This document shows positions 8,534-17,466 of a DNA stretch of 64,000 nt, piece after piece (positions within the stretch are counted from its first letter, which is position 1; each line of letters starts with the position of its first letter). Position numbers and translations under genes: made by a program. Under the pieces are notes generated by a model, which was not told the origin of the DNA, did not search any database, and saw nothing but the letters and a program-made list of their open reading frames with translations. The stretch lies in contig NZ_LR216287.1 in the NCBI RefSeq assembly GCF_900696045.1, positions 2,337,854 to 2,401,853 of the forward strand. The letters are read 5' to 3'. The DNA is from Candidatus Nitrosocosmicus franklandus. GTDB lineage: Archaea > Thermoproteota > Nitrososphaeria > Nitrososphaerales > Nitrososphaeraceae.

Positions 8534-9985
8534 ATGAGTTCAAGAAATTCCATCCAAGAACCATGGGTCGCTTTGACTATTCTTAGTTCGCTTGCTTTAA
8601 TTGCTATGTACGGAGAAACGATGCTAATTCCTGCACTACCATTCGTGATAAACGATTTTGATATTTCTTATAATACTTCCTCTTGGATTTTAACTTCGTA
8701 TTTGATAGCAGGTGCAGTTATGACTCCTATAATTGGTAAACTCTCAGATATTTATGGTAAGAAAAAAATCTTGCTAATTGTCATAGTTATTTACAGTTTA
8801 GGTACTTTGCTGGGCGGTTTGTCAAATAATATTGTAATGCTTATAGTATCAAGAATAATTCAAGGTATTGGTCTGGGAATGTTTCCAGTCGCGTTTGCGA
8901 TCATTAGAGAAAAGTTCTCGGAGGAAAAATTACCGATAGCCCAGGGAATCTTTACTGCTGTTTTTTCGGCTGGAGCCGTTATTGGACTTGGATTAGGTGC
9001 AACTATAGTTGAATATTTTAGTTGGCATATGACATTCTTATCAATTGTTCCATTGATGGTTTTATTACTGACAATTGTATACAAGAGGATTCAGGTTCCT
9101 AGTGACAATAACCTTGTTAGCGACAATAACCTAGTTAGCGACAATCATACAAAAATTGATGTACGAGGGACTGTAGTTTTGATTGTTTTAGTTTCTACTT
9201 TTCTAACCGGACTAACATATCTGCCATACACAATTTCTGAATCTACTTTCTCAAACCTCATTGTGACTGTAGGATTGTTTTTCATATCTGTAGTACTCTT
9301 ACCTATATTCATAAATACACAGAGAGTAGCTCATAACCCTATCGTTGACCTCAATTTACTGAAGGATTATGTTTTGTTACCTACCAATATACTCATTATG
9401 ATTATTGGAATCTTATTTTTCCTAATTTATCAAACTTTGCCTATATTGATTCAGAGCCCCCCTCCTTTTGGTTTTGGAGGTGGGCCTGTTGACACTGCAG
9501 CTGTTCAATTACCCTTTATGATACTATCATTTATAATTTCGGTCTTGTCTGGATTTTTAGTAAGCAAGATAGGTAACTTGAAACCTACTGTTTTAGGAAC
9601 TATTGTTTCAGCAACGGGATTCATCGTACTTTTCTTGTACCATCCTTCACAATTCGTAATTTCGATAGCGTTGGCTGTTGTTGCCATAGGACTAGCGCTA
9701 TCCGAAATCGGATCTTTTAATGTTTCTTTAGTTTCATCTCCTGTTCATTTGAGCGGCACGGCTTTAGGAATCACTATGCTATTATTCTTAATTGGGATGT
9801 CTATAGGACCTTCAATTTCTGGAGTGTTCATGGAAAGTCTCAAATCTCCTGAAGACTCTTTTGGTGAATCGTATCCTAAGTCAATCGCATATAATTTTAT
9901 ATTCTTGACAGCTGTTATGCTCTCTATACTTAGTATTGCCCTGGCAGCGCTAATCACTAAAAGAGTTTTAACAAGAATAGTTTAA
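8534..9985 (+). CDS. MFS drug:H+ antiporter-like exporter (DHA2 type)
   Basis: 483 residues with about 14 hydrophobic segments, the layout of the 14-helix DHA2 subfamily. The loop between helices 2 and 3 carries the MFS motif A variant GKLSDIYGKKKI (residues 67-78), and IIQGIGLGMFPVAFAII in helix 4 resembles motif B, with the antiporter-type motif C (FSAGAVIGLGLG) following. Substrate unknown. A short direct repeat (SDNNLVSDNNLVSDN, about residues 191-205) expands a cytoplasmic loop. The gene stands alone, 120 bp after corA on the same strand. Confidence 0.9.
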   Translation: MSSRNSIQEPWVALTILSSLALIAMYGETMLIPALPFVINDFDISYNTSSWILTSYLIAGAVMTPIIGKLSDIYGKKKILLIVIVIYSLGTLLGGLSNNIVMLIVSRIIQGIGLGMFPVAFAIIREKFSEEKLPIAQGIFTAVFSAGAVIGLGLGATIVEYFSWHMTFLSIVPLMVLLLTIVYKRIQVPSDNNLVSDNNLVSDNHTKIDVRGTVVLIVLVSTFLTGLTYLPYTISESTFSNLIVTVGLFFISVVLLPIFINTQRVAHNPIVDLNLLKDYVLLPTNILIMIIGILFFLIYQTLPILIQSPPPFGFGGGPVDTAAVQLPFMILSFIISVLSGFLVSKIGNLKPTVLGTIVSATGFIVLFLYHPSQFVISIALAVVAIGLALSEIGSFNVSLVSSPVHLSGTALGITMLLFLIGMSIGPSISGVFMESLKSPEDSFGESYPKSIAYNFIFLTAVMLSILSIALAALITKRVLTRIV

Positions 9986-11061
9986 AATCACTATAATATT
10001 ATCGCGGTGTACCCGTACTTCTGTCAGAGTCTATGTTCTGCCCGTATTGCTGATCCTCTTAATCTGAGAAAAGTGATGTAATTCTTATTGTTTGAAATGA
10101 AGATGATTAATCATCCAAAGTATGTTGCTGTTATAAGGATCTAATTTGTACTATGTTATTCCTCTTTCAGTAGACATTCATGAGGCCCGATATTAATGTT
10201 GTTTTAGTTATTCAAAAATCAAATTGTGTCTAGACTATGTAATAAAGCAATGTAAGAGCAGTTTAGTATGGGCTTATTTGAATAATATTTAAAAAATGAA
10301 CAAAAGAGGGTTTTAGCTGAACACTGTGCAAACAATAAACCACGAAAGTTATCGATACTGTATGGTAAAAAGTGGACATGGTGTCATTTATATCCAGGAT
10401 GTCAACCTGTTACGTCAATTATCGGTACCGTATTATCTTATTGAGAATACTGTCAGCATTCTTGAACGGTAACTGGCATTGATGGATGCTTCAAAAAAAG
10501 ATCAACTAATAGCGGAGTTCATTATGTGTTACTATGAAATTAATTATGGATTTCAATGTTCATGCAACCAAAGTGATAAAAATTTGAAATTATTTTTTGG
10601 TTCAAATTAAATCCATAATAATGGAAGACTTAATTACGTTTAACTTCAAAAATGTTTGTTATATATTTCATGTAACAAACAGATCTAGATTGTACAACTA
10701 TAGTTTTTAAAATGTTGATATTGTTAGCAAATGCTAGTACCTTTTCTATATGACTTTTCTATACCTTCCATTAATTGTAGCTTAGCCAACATATTGGCTT
10801 AAACTAATCGGGATTCAATAACAGATATTTTTATTTCCCACGTAAATATTATAATACTTTTTCTCGACCGATATTCCTCTCTGACTTGATTTTTTTCCTT
10901 GTTTGCCATTTTATATATGAATCGGAATTTTGCATTGCTTTTTCATACGACTATAATTATTTTTATATATCCAATTAAATTTTTACTATAAATAATATTG
11001 TACTTTTTTTTAAGTAGTGAGTTATCAAACTCCTTTATTATATTATGCTATTATTTTATGA
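9986..11061. other. Gene-poor stretch of 1.08 kb
   Basis: Apart from the 48-residue candidate at 10326-10472, I see no gene, RNA or repeat. An 80-codon frame at 10998-11240 overlaps the secreted repeat protein in another frame and is not believed. Confidence 0.4.
10326..10472 (+). CDS. Possible small protein, 48 aa, unknown
   Basis: A GTG-started frame (MQTINHESYRYCMVKSGHGV...) ends in TAA at 10470-10472 after 48 residues; an internal ATG at 10362 would give 36. The middle (GHGVIYIQDVNLLRQL) alternates like beta structure followed by a helix, with low Lys/Asn content for such AT-rich DNA, which is why I list it. It may be a remnant of a longer gene. No family recognised. Confidence 0.25.
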   Translation: MQTINHESYRYCMVKSGHGVIYIQDVNLLRQLSVPYYLIENTVSILER

Positions 11062-12576
11062 ATGATAAAGATTTTAACATTAAATGTGCTATTAGTATTA
11101 TTAGTATTTGTAATTACCGGACCCACGGTTCAGGGTGTAATTTACCAACCTGTTGCTGCTCAGATGAATGGAGAGATGAATTTGAATATGAAAGGTCTAT
11201 TTGGAAGTATTCAAAACATTCTGACAAATCCATTCGATAGTTTAAATGATCGAGGAGATTCATCAGCTATAACACAAGATAATTCATCACAATCAGATGG
11301 ATACCAAAATAGCGATACTAAATCAGATGCTGCTACTCTTTACAGTCAAATACAAAGTAGCTTGACCGATCCTTTGGGACAAGTCGATATAACGTTTCCC
11401 CCTAAGGCTACCGATCCTCTTGTACCACTTGACCAACCCAGCTCAACCACTTCTATGGAACCAGTAAACCAACCCAGCTCAACCACTTCTATGGAACCAG
11501 TAAACCAACCCAGCTCAACCACTTCTATGGAACCAGTAAACCAACCCAGCTCAACCACTTCTATGGAACCAGTAAACCAACCCAGCTCAACCACTTCTAT
11601 GGAACCAGTAAACCAACCCAGCTCAACCACTTCTATGGAACCAGTAAACCAACCCAACTCAACCACTTCTATGGAACCAGTAAACCAACCCAGCTCAACC
11701 ACTTCTATGGAACCAGTAAACCAACCCTGCTCAACCACTTCTATGGAACCAGTAAACCAACCCAGCTCAACCACTTCTATGGAACCAGTAAACCAACCCA
11801 GCTCAACCACTTCTATGGAACCAGTAAACCAACCCAGCTCAACCACTTCTATGGAACCAGTAAACCAACCCAGCTCAACCACTTCTATGGAACCAGTAAA
11901 CCAACCCAGCTCAACCGACAAGCCTACAACTGCAGATAGCGAAAGTGTAGATTCTATCTCTCCCCCGACTGACAAGCCCGCATCCTCTGACGACACTACA
12001 TCCTCTGACGACACTACATCCTCTGACGACACTACATCCTCTGACGACACTACATCCTCTGACGACACTACATCCTCTGACGACACTACATCCTCTGACG
12101 ACACTACATCCTCTGACGACACTACATCCTCTGACGACACTACATCCTCTGACGACACTACATCCTCTGACGACACTACATCCTCTGACGACACTACATC
12201 CTCTGACGACACTACATCCTCTGACGACACTACATCCTCTGACGACACTACATCCTCTGACGACACTACATCCTCTGACGACACTACATCCTCTGACGAC
12301 ACTACATCCTCTGACGACACTACATCCTCTGACGACACTACATCCTCTGACGACACTACATCCTCTGACGACACTACATCCTCTGACGACACTACATCCT
12401 CTGACGACACTACATCCTCTGACGACACTACAACTGCAGATAGCGAAAGTATAGAGTCTATTGCTCCTCAAGTCAACAAACCTAAAACTGTTCACAATCC
12501 AACGAGTTCATCTAAAAATCCAGATGTTACTAAGATAATATCCCCAAACAATACCAATCCTGGCGCTAGTGGATAA
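11062..12576 (+). CDS. Secreted low-complexity protein with two tandem repeat arrays
   Basis: 504 residues. A signal peptide (MIKILTLNVLLVLLVFVITG, cleavage probably near VAAQM at residue 34) leads to a 90-residue Asn/Ser/Asp-rich part, then 13 full copies of a 12-residue unit (QPSSTTSMEPVN) and, after a short linker, 25 copies of SSDDTT. The mature protein should be a long, disordered, acidic and Ser/Thr-rich, probably O-glycosylated surface stalk (inference). The linker TTADSESVDSI before the second array returns as TTADSESIESI after it. There is no C-terminal anchor, so it is released or bound by other means. Frame chosen because it has the signal peptide and ends with a unique tail; long reverse-strand frames over the arrays are repeat artefacts. 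Confidence 0.8.
   Translation: MIKILTLNVLLVLLVFVITGPTVQGVIYQPVAAQMNGEMNLNMKGLFGSIQNILTNPFDSLNDRGDSSAITQDNSSQSDGYQNSDTKSDAATLYSQIQSSLTDPLGQVDITFPPKATDPLVPLDQPSSTTSMEPVNQPSSTTSMEPVNQPSSTTSMEPVNQPSSTTSMEPVNQPSSTTSMEPVNQPSSTTSMEPVNQPNSTTSMEPVNQPSSTTSMEPVNQPCSTTSMEPVNQPSSTTSMEPVNQPSSTTSMEPVNQPSSTTSMEPVNQPSSTTSMEPVNQPSSTDKPTTADSESVDSISPPTDKPASSDDTTSSDDTTSSDDTTSSDDTTSSDDTTSSDDTTSSDDTTSSDDTTSSDDTTSSDDTTSSDDTTSSDDTTSSDDTTSSDDTTSSDDTTSSDDTTSSDDTTSSDDTTSSDDTTSSDDTTSSDDTTSSDDTTSSDDTTSSDDTTSSDDTTTADSESIESIAPQVNKPKTVHNPTSSSKNPDVTKIISPNNTNPGASG
11437..11904 (+). repeat. Tandem array, 36 bp x 13, plus a partial copy
   Basis: Thirteen consecutive 36-bp units starting CCCAGCTC, each coding 12 residues, followed by 12 bp of a fourteenth. 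Only two substitutions are seen: unit 7 (CCCAACTC, Ser to Asn) and unit 9 (CCCTGCTC, Ser to Cys). Near-identity means recent expansion or homogenisation. Confidence 0.95.
11983..12432 (+). repeat. Perfect tandem array, 18 bp x 25
   Basis: Twenty-five copies of TCCTCTGACGACACTACA without a visible mismatch, each coding SSDDTT. The array is bounded on both sides by ACTGCAGATAGCGAAAGT (from 11929 and from 12433), as if it expanded inside a duplicated linker. Copy number is likely to vary between strains. Confidence 0.95.
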
Positions 12577-13538
12577 AGTCAGCATAGTCAGACAAAAATT
12601 AAGTGAGACCCTATCACTAGAGCAATTCTAATTCTTTTTTTGAACCGATTTTAGCCCCTACATATGACAGTACTATTTTCTTGTACCGTGTCAATTCATA
12701 TGATGAAAATTTTCTTAGCCTGTATCAGTTTTGAGATGCCTTTTTCCGAAAAAGGAAAATATAATTGGCAAACCGGTAATTAACTTCTATCAATGAAAAA
12801 TTGATTGGATATACAATGTTTTAGATGGCAAAATAATCTAAGGAACTGACCCGACTTTATGTGAAGACTGAGAGGATATGACTAGAAAGTAACCATTGAA
12901 TTACAGGATTAACCTGCCTCACAAGTTATCAAACATATATCAAAGTGGATAAAAAATCTACATAAACCTAAATAATGAAAAGTAAAGATTATCTATATGT
13001 TACAAACTCCATTGAAATGGACGCCATAATAGAGGTTCATTGTATCAACAAAGAGAACATTCGAATAACTGCAAACTAGATAATTGTATTTACTAAAAAT
13101 GATTCTCAAAGAAAGCATCACTCAGTCGTTGATCTTTACAACTGTGTGTGCATTCATGTTGTTGGGTCCACAATGATAACAATATTTAAGTTACTTTGAC
13201 AAAGAGTACCTAAAAAAAGAACAAGTTTCAAGAAGATTGAGTTGGGCAATTCATGATTGGATTGTTACAATTAAGTATTCATTTTTGTAGCCAACATTTA
13301 GTGAATTTGATTCGGAAAATTATTTCTCAAAATAAAAATATCTCGACGCTAGAGAATAATAATAAACAGAATACCTATACTATGTTCAAAATCAATATCC
13401 ATTTTTCTTTATCTTTGTGAGTATTATTCATTTGATAGATAATTTCGTTTCCGTACATTAGTAAATAATTTGATTTACCTATTATATTAAGAAAGACCCA
13501 GATAGATTTTTCTTACAGTCCATAGATATTAATAAGAT
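12577..13538. other. Gene-poor stretch, 0.96 kb
   Basis: Holds only the 34-residue candidate at 12975-13079. A T-rich run soon after the secreted protein (12636-12642) may end its transcript. Confidence 0.4.
12975..13079 (+). CDS. Possible small protein, 34 aa, unknown
   Basis: ATG frame (MKSKDYLYVTNSIEMDAIIE...) to TAG. An A/T-rich TATA-like stretch (GATAAAAAAT) sits about 26 nt upstream, fitting a leaderless gene. The sequence alternates as in a beta-rich domain (DAIIEVHCINKENIRITAN) and could be the start of a truncated longer protein. No family recognised. Confidence 0.22.
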   Translation: MKSKDYLYVTNSIEMDAIIEVHCINKENIRITAN

Positions 13539-13628
13539 ATGGAAACTGACCAAGATCTGGATGAGCTAATTGAACAACATGAGGAAGAGGAAAATGAACA
13601 ACGTGAGAAATTAGAAGAGGAGGAGTAA
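13539..13628 (+). CDS. Possible acidic microprotein, 29 aa
   Basis: ATG frame of 29 residues, METDQDLDELIEQHEEEE then NEQREKLEEEE, followed by TAA. Almost wholly Glu/Asp/Gln/Leu with a heptad-like spacing, so it should be an acidic helix or coiled coil. The strong bias is unlike chance translation of AT-rich DNA, but it is very short and nothing else supports it. Confidence 0.35.
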   Translation: METDQDLDELIEQHEEEENEQREKLEEEE

Positions 13629-13871
13629 TATCTTTTATCTAACTATCTAACTAAATACGTATTTTTTTTGACTCAAAACACGTATACCTTGCTTTATAAA
13701 GTTCAGCACATGTATTTACACATATTGTGAGATCAAATTACCTCGTTATATATAGGTCAATTTTCTTAGATATCTCAGCGATCAGAATAGGGTGTTTTGT
13801 CATATTTAATGGCAGCTCCATCTACAAATAATAATTTTTTCAATATCTAAAAGATAAAACCATTAAACAAT

Positions 13872-14285
13872 TTATGGAATCTTTTCTCCTTCTGCTGTAA
13901 TAATATAATGATCAACATTGTTTGCGCTTACTAGGAAATAAAAGTCACGGTCATACCCTGGCTTGAAAGTTGATGATGCCGGTGTTATGTATCTACTGGT
14001 TTCCGAAACTGTATTATTGTTTATATCAAAAAGCTCGACTATTACCCTGACATCACGAGTGTCAAATGTCGAATTGTTGATTGCAGTTCCTTTTACGTAT
14101 ATAAGTCCAGTTGGACTTTCGCCGACCTTGATTTCTCTTAGTTCGAGATTTATTATCGTGTTTGACAATGTATTAATTTTACCTTGTTCTTGTCCAAACG
14201 AAACAATGATTGAGATATTGGTCCCGATTATAATACCAAAGACTATGAATGAGATTACGAATAAAAAATATTTGTCATTATTCAT
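13872..14285 (-). CDS. Exported FxLYD-like domain protein
   Basis: 137 residues. One N-terminal hydrophobic segment (YFLFVISFIVFGIIIGTNIS) acts as signal or anchor; the rest is a beta-sandwich domain that resembles FxLYD: conserved pieces are YVKGTAINNS, DVRVIVELFDINNNTVSE and the SSTFKPGYDRDFYFLV strand. Such domains are extracytoplasmic and of unknown exact role. Divergent frames on the other strand are shadows. It reads in the same direction as no close neighbour except the zinc ribbon 150 bp upstream. Confidence 0.65.
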   Translation of the reverse strand: MNNDKYFLFVISFIVFGIIIGTNISIIVSFGQEQGKINTLSNTIINLELREIKVGESPTGLIYVKGTAINNSTFDTRDVRVIVELFDINNNTVSETSRYITPASSTFKPGYDRDFYFLVSANNVDHYIITAEGEKIP

Positions 14286-14432
14286 TTTTATTCTCTACTA
14301 TTGATTCTATATAACCCTAGATATGGTTTGTTGTACAAAATCAAACTTTTTCACAATAAATCATATACATTATAGTATCTCAATAGGCTACTGGTACCTT
14401 CCTAAATCACATTATAAACGCCAAACTTTGGC

Positions 14433-14600
14433 TTATCTTTCTTCTCTATCTTCTTCTACTTCGAAGATTTGATCATCAGGATATTTTACAACCTTGATAT
14501 TACAATGATTACATTCGTAATAATTGATGTCATGCCTGTGGCTAATTGATCCGTTAATCCAAATCATCATTTTTCCGCATCTCAAACAAGACATAGTCAT
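14433..14600 (-). CDS. Zinc-ribbon microprotein, 55 aa
   Basis: ATG at 14600 to TAA at 14433; starts MTMSCLRCGKMMIW. CxxC knuckles C5-x2-C8 and C30-x2-C33, with a His/aromatic stretch before the second (SHRHDINYYECNHC), indicate one zinc ribbon; the tail (FEVEEDREER) is acidic. Spacing of the two knuckles equals that of the 42-residue protein at 2285 but the sequences differ. Too short to be noticed by usual gene calling. Function unknown. Confidence 0.6.
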   Translation of the reverse strand: MTMSCLRCGKMMIWINGSISHRHDINYYECNHCNIKVVKYPDDQIFEVEEDREER

Positions 14601-15148
14601 ATTCCAATAGAGTATTTTGATGTATTAAATTCTTTTGAAAAAGGAGATGATAGCATCAATAAAATCTGATTTTATGGAAGAGCCAACAAATTAGTCTCCC
14701 TGATTCATTCAAAAGGGAAAGGGTGTCTATAAAATAGAGTAAATGATTGAATTTCAAGCTTTTTCTTCCTCTTACAGCAAGTCAAATTATCAATTCAATA
14801 TTCCTAAGTTGACTGTCGAATGAATAAATGAATGAATGAATGGTTGTTAGGGATCAAATTCCTTGGTTTTGTAAGTGGGTAGAATATTGAATTTGTGAAA
14901 ATCTTTTTCCCAAATTTATATGTCATATAGATTGAGCGTGTTTGCATCACAAAGTCTAGTACCTCATTTGTTGTATTCTGAGGATAATGATGAGGAGAAC
15001 TATTTTCTATAATTGTTGATATAATTGCTCTTTTATTGATTTTTTATCGAGTAGATATTTGCAGGATTTGCTTTATTTTTATTATTTCCTTTCGTAACCC
15101 TACTTTTGATTGTCATCTTTTATGGATGTCTGATTTGTCTTTGTAAAA
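14601..15148. other. Intergenic region
   Basis: No gene seen. A short tetranucleotide run (TGAA repeated, about 14819-14840) is the only pattern. Confidence 0.45.
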
Positions 15149-15160
15149 TTTATATTAAAA
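15149..15160 (+). promoter_or_regulatory. TATA-like element for inositol-phosphate synthase
   Basis: TTTATATTAAAA centred about 27 nt before the ATG at 15181; it supports that start against an open extension back to 15106. Confidence 0.5.
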
Positions 15161-15180
15161 TTGAATATGAGATTGTAACT

Positions 15181-16254
15181 ATGGGTAAAAAAATCAATGT
15201 CGCAATAGCCGGTGTAGGCAACTGTGCTTCTGCTCTCATTCAGGGAATTCAATATTATAACTCCAATTCCTCTCAAAAGGATTCAATTGGTCTTACATCA
15301 TTTAACTTGGGTGGTTATGAACCAGGTGACATAAATTTTGTTGCTGCATTTGATATAGCTGAATCAAAGGTCGGAAAAGATTTGTCAGAAGCAATATTTG
15401 CTCCACCTAACAATGCTTTACGTATTGTTGACGTTCCTTCTTTTGGAATTAAAGTTCAGAAAGGCGGTGTATTGGACGGTGCTGGCAGCCACTTCTCGGA
15501 AGTCGTAAAGGTCTCAGACGAATTCGAAGTGAACGTTGAAAAAATACTGAAAGATGCCAATGTTGACATTTTGATTAACTATTTACCTGTTGGAAGTAAA
15601 AAAGCTAGCCACTACTACGCTGAAAAATGCTTAGAAGCTGGTGTTTGCTTCATAAATGCAATTCCTGTTTTTATTTCTTCCAACCCCGAATGGTATAATC
15701 GATTCGGTGACAAAAATATTCCTTGCGCAGGTGATGACGTGATGAGTCAGGTGGGTGCCACCGTGGTCCATAAAACGTTGGCAAAATTATGGGTTGATCG
15801 AGGGGTATCTGTCGACGAAACTTATCAATTGAACATAGGAGGTGATATGGATTTTTACAATATGCTAGATGAAGATCGTTTAGAAGATAAACGAGTTAGC
15901 AAGACTTCTGCTGTTAAGGCAATGATCCCATATGACATACCTATGAGAATAGGTCCATCTGATTATGTAAATTTCTTACAAAATGACAAAGTTTGTTATA
16001 TTTACATGAAGGGAAGATTTTTCGGTAAGGTCCCTATAGAACTGGACTTGAAATTGCGTGTGCCAGATGCATATAATAGCTCGGGAGTGATGATTGATGC
16101 TATAAGAGGTGCCAAAATCGCTATGGACAGAGGAGTCTCTGGTCCATTGGAAAGCATATCTGCATATTGTTTTAAACATCCTCCAATCCAAATGTCGTAT
16201 TCTGAAGCTAAATCCAACTTTATGGACTTCATAGGCGGAAAGAGGGAACGCTGA
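15181..16254 (+). CDS. ino1: Inositol-3-phosphate synthase (myo-inositol-1-phosphate synthase)
   Basis: 357 residues from the ATG at 15181. The enzyme turns glucose 6-phosphate into inositol 3-phosphate using NAD, feeding archaeal phospholipid head groups or compatible solutes. The NAD site is at the N terminus (VAIAGVGNCASALIQG), and family pieces follow: INYLPVGSKKAS, the CAGDDVMSQVGAT loop, QLNIGGDMDFYNM, and the catalytic region SKTSAVKAMIP with conserved lysines. The upstream 25 codons (MIVIFYGCLICLCK) would put a membrane-like piece before the Rossmann start and are rejected. Archaeal/actinobacterial short form rather than the eukaryotic one. Stands alone. Confidence 0.92.
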   Translation: MGKKINVAIAGVGNCASALIQGIQYYNSNSSQKDSIGLTSFNLGGYEPGDINFVAAFDIAESKVGKDLSEAIFAPPNNALRIVDVPSFGIKVQKGGVLDGAGSHFSEVVKVSDEFEVNVEKILKDANVDILINYLPVGSKKASHYYAEKCLEAGVCFINAIPVFISSNPEWYNRFGDKNIPCAGDDVMSQVGATVVHKTLAKLWVDRGVSVDETYQLNIGGDMDFYNMLDEDRLEDKRVSKTSAVKAMIPYDIPMRIGPSDYVNFLQNDKVCYIYMKGRFFGKVPIELDLKLRVPDAYNSSGVMIDAIRGAKIAMDRGVSGPLESISAYCFKHPPIQMSYSEAKSNFMDFIGGKRER

Positions 16255-16333
16255 TTTTTCTTAAGTTCTTGATGTCTATTTGCTAAAATAGCATCTAACT
16301 ACCTAACAATCGTATGTTAAATTCTTTTTTATA

Positions 16334-17395
16334 CTATTTCAGTGTATAGGTTGGCTTTGCAAGATCCGTTATATCTATCCAGCATTTTGCGATGTTGTCT
16401 AAACATGAAATGCTATTTACCAATGTAATTGAATATGTTTCGTCTAAATTTTCAATTTGGTTAGACGCTATGTTCTTTTTTAGCTCAGCTATGTTCTGCT
16501 TAAAGTCCTCATAGTTTTCAATTACTTTAAATGCCTTGTCTCTGCTGGTGCTTATGAAAGCCTCTATGGCATAATGTTGCATCTCTTCTAGAGAATATCC
16601 TATTTTTTTAATTAGCGTAGAAATTTGATTAGGCCATTTATATCTAGACAGATATGTTACCAATTCAGCAATCAAATCTCCAGCAGTCTCTAAGTAGTTT
16701 GCGGCTATTCGGTAGTCAAGCATATCTATGTTAGTGAGATTTAAGGTACTCGCAAGTTTCTTGTTCATTATTGCTGTTCTAATGACCCTGACAAGGAGGA
16801 AATATTGTCTATCTATTTCATCATCCCTGCTTGCAATTTTATTTTTCAAATCACTACTAAAGTCTCCGCTTAATGAGTGAATGGTTTCTCTAAACATTCC
16901 ATGAATGATTGAATTCATCATACCTAGGATTTTTTGAATGTTAAGAGTTCTCGCATCAATCAAAAATTGAAAACTTATACTAAAACTGTTTTCGTCGACA
17001 ATTTCTAACCCTATTAATTTTCTGGTCGCTTTTTTTACGATTTCGCTGTTTTCAAAAGATATTTGATTCTTGGAGTGAACAGTTATTCTGTTGTAACCAA
17101 GCAAGTATGCTCCAAAAATTTTGTTTAAAATAATTTTTATAATTTTTTCATTCAAACTTGCATGGTCGTAAGAATTTTCTATCTTGTTTTGATCTTGTGA
17201 ACCTTCGTTTAATTCAAATACAATTTTGATCTCTTCTTCCTGATAACTGTTGTATATTGATATGGTATTGTCTACGTTAGTCTCTACTGTTACAGTATTC
17301 CCTTTAGATAACTTATTTTTTTTTATCCATTCATTAGGTAGTGATATCAAAATACTGCTCCCAATTTGCTGTAATATTCTAGTATAAATTGTCAT
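16334..17395 (-). CDS. AbrB-type DNA-binding domain plus PhoU-like regulator
   Basis: 353 residues. Residues 1-50 (RILQQIGSSILISLPNEWIKKNKLSKGNTVTV) form a SpoVT-AbrB swapped-hairpin DNA-binding domain; the rest is helical, with a PhoU-like half (about 190-340) in which acidic residues recur (DDEIDRQYFLLVRVIR, AANYLETAGDLIAELV). Archaeal proteins of this build are annotated as phosphate uptake regulators. Its start region contains repeats of TAGTATAA, including the TATA box, which could be the protein's own operator. Transcribed away from the CoA operon. Confidence 0.8.
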   Translation of the reverse strand: MTIYTRILQQIGSSILISLPNEWIKKNKLSKGNTVTVETNVDNTISIYNSYQEEEIKIVFELNEGSQDQNKIENSYDHASLNEKIIKIILNKIFGAYLLGYNRITVHSKNQISFENSEIVKKATRKLIGLEIVDENSFSISFQFLIDARTLNIQKILGMMNSIIHGMFRETIHSLSGDFSSDLKNKIASRDDEIDRQYFLLVRVIRTAIMNKKLASTLNLTNIDMLDYRIAANYLETAGDLIAELVTYLSRYKWPNQISTLIKKIGYSLEEMQHYAIEAFISTSRDKAFKVIENYEDFKQNIAELKKNIASNQIENLDETYSITLVNSISCLDNIAKCWIDITDLAKPTYTLK

Positions 17396-17429
17396 ACTAA
17401 ATTTATATTAGTATAAACAAATTATACTA
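17380..17429. promoter_or_regulatory. Divergent promoter region with TAGTATAA repeats
   Basis: TAGTATAAA occurs at 17380-17388 and 17409-17417, and its inverse TTATACTA at 17422-17429; ATACTAA at 17394-17400 pairs with TTAGTAT at 17408-17414 as a 7-bp-arm inverted repeat. The inverse copy also serves as the TATA box of the regulator gene. Given the AbrB domain encoded next to it, autoregulation is a reasonable guess. Confidence 0.35.
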
Positions 17430-17466
17430 TATTTTTATATTTGCTTTATTTCTATTTACTATTATA

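Noticed and set aside
10998-11240. 80-codon plus frame overlapping the start of the secreted repeat protein
   Set aside because: Out of frame with the signal-peptide-bearing gene and with no protein character.
11437-12432. CRISPR array
   Set aside because: The units abut directly with no unique spacers and are in frame within a coding sequence.
11346-12495. Two long reverse-strand frames (360 and 194 codons) over the repeat arrays
   Set aside because: Any tandem array with a unit divisible by three keeps several frames open; these have no signal peptide, no unique flanks and overlap a convincing secreted protein.
15106-15180. N-terminal extension of inositol-phosphate synthase
   Set aside because: It would put a hydrophobic stretch before the Rossmann start, and the TATA box fits the ATG at 15181.
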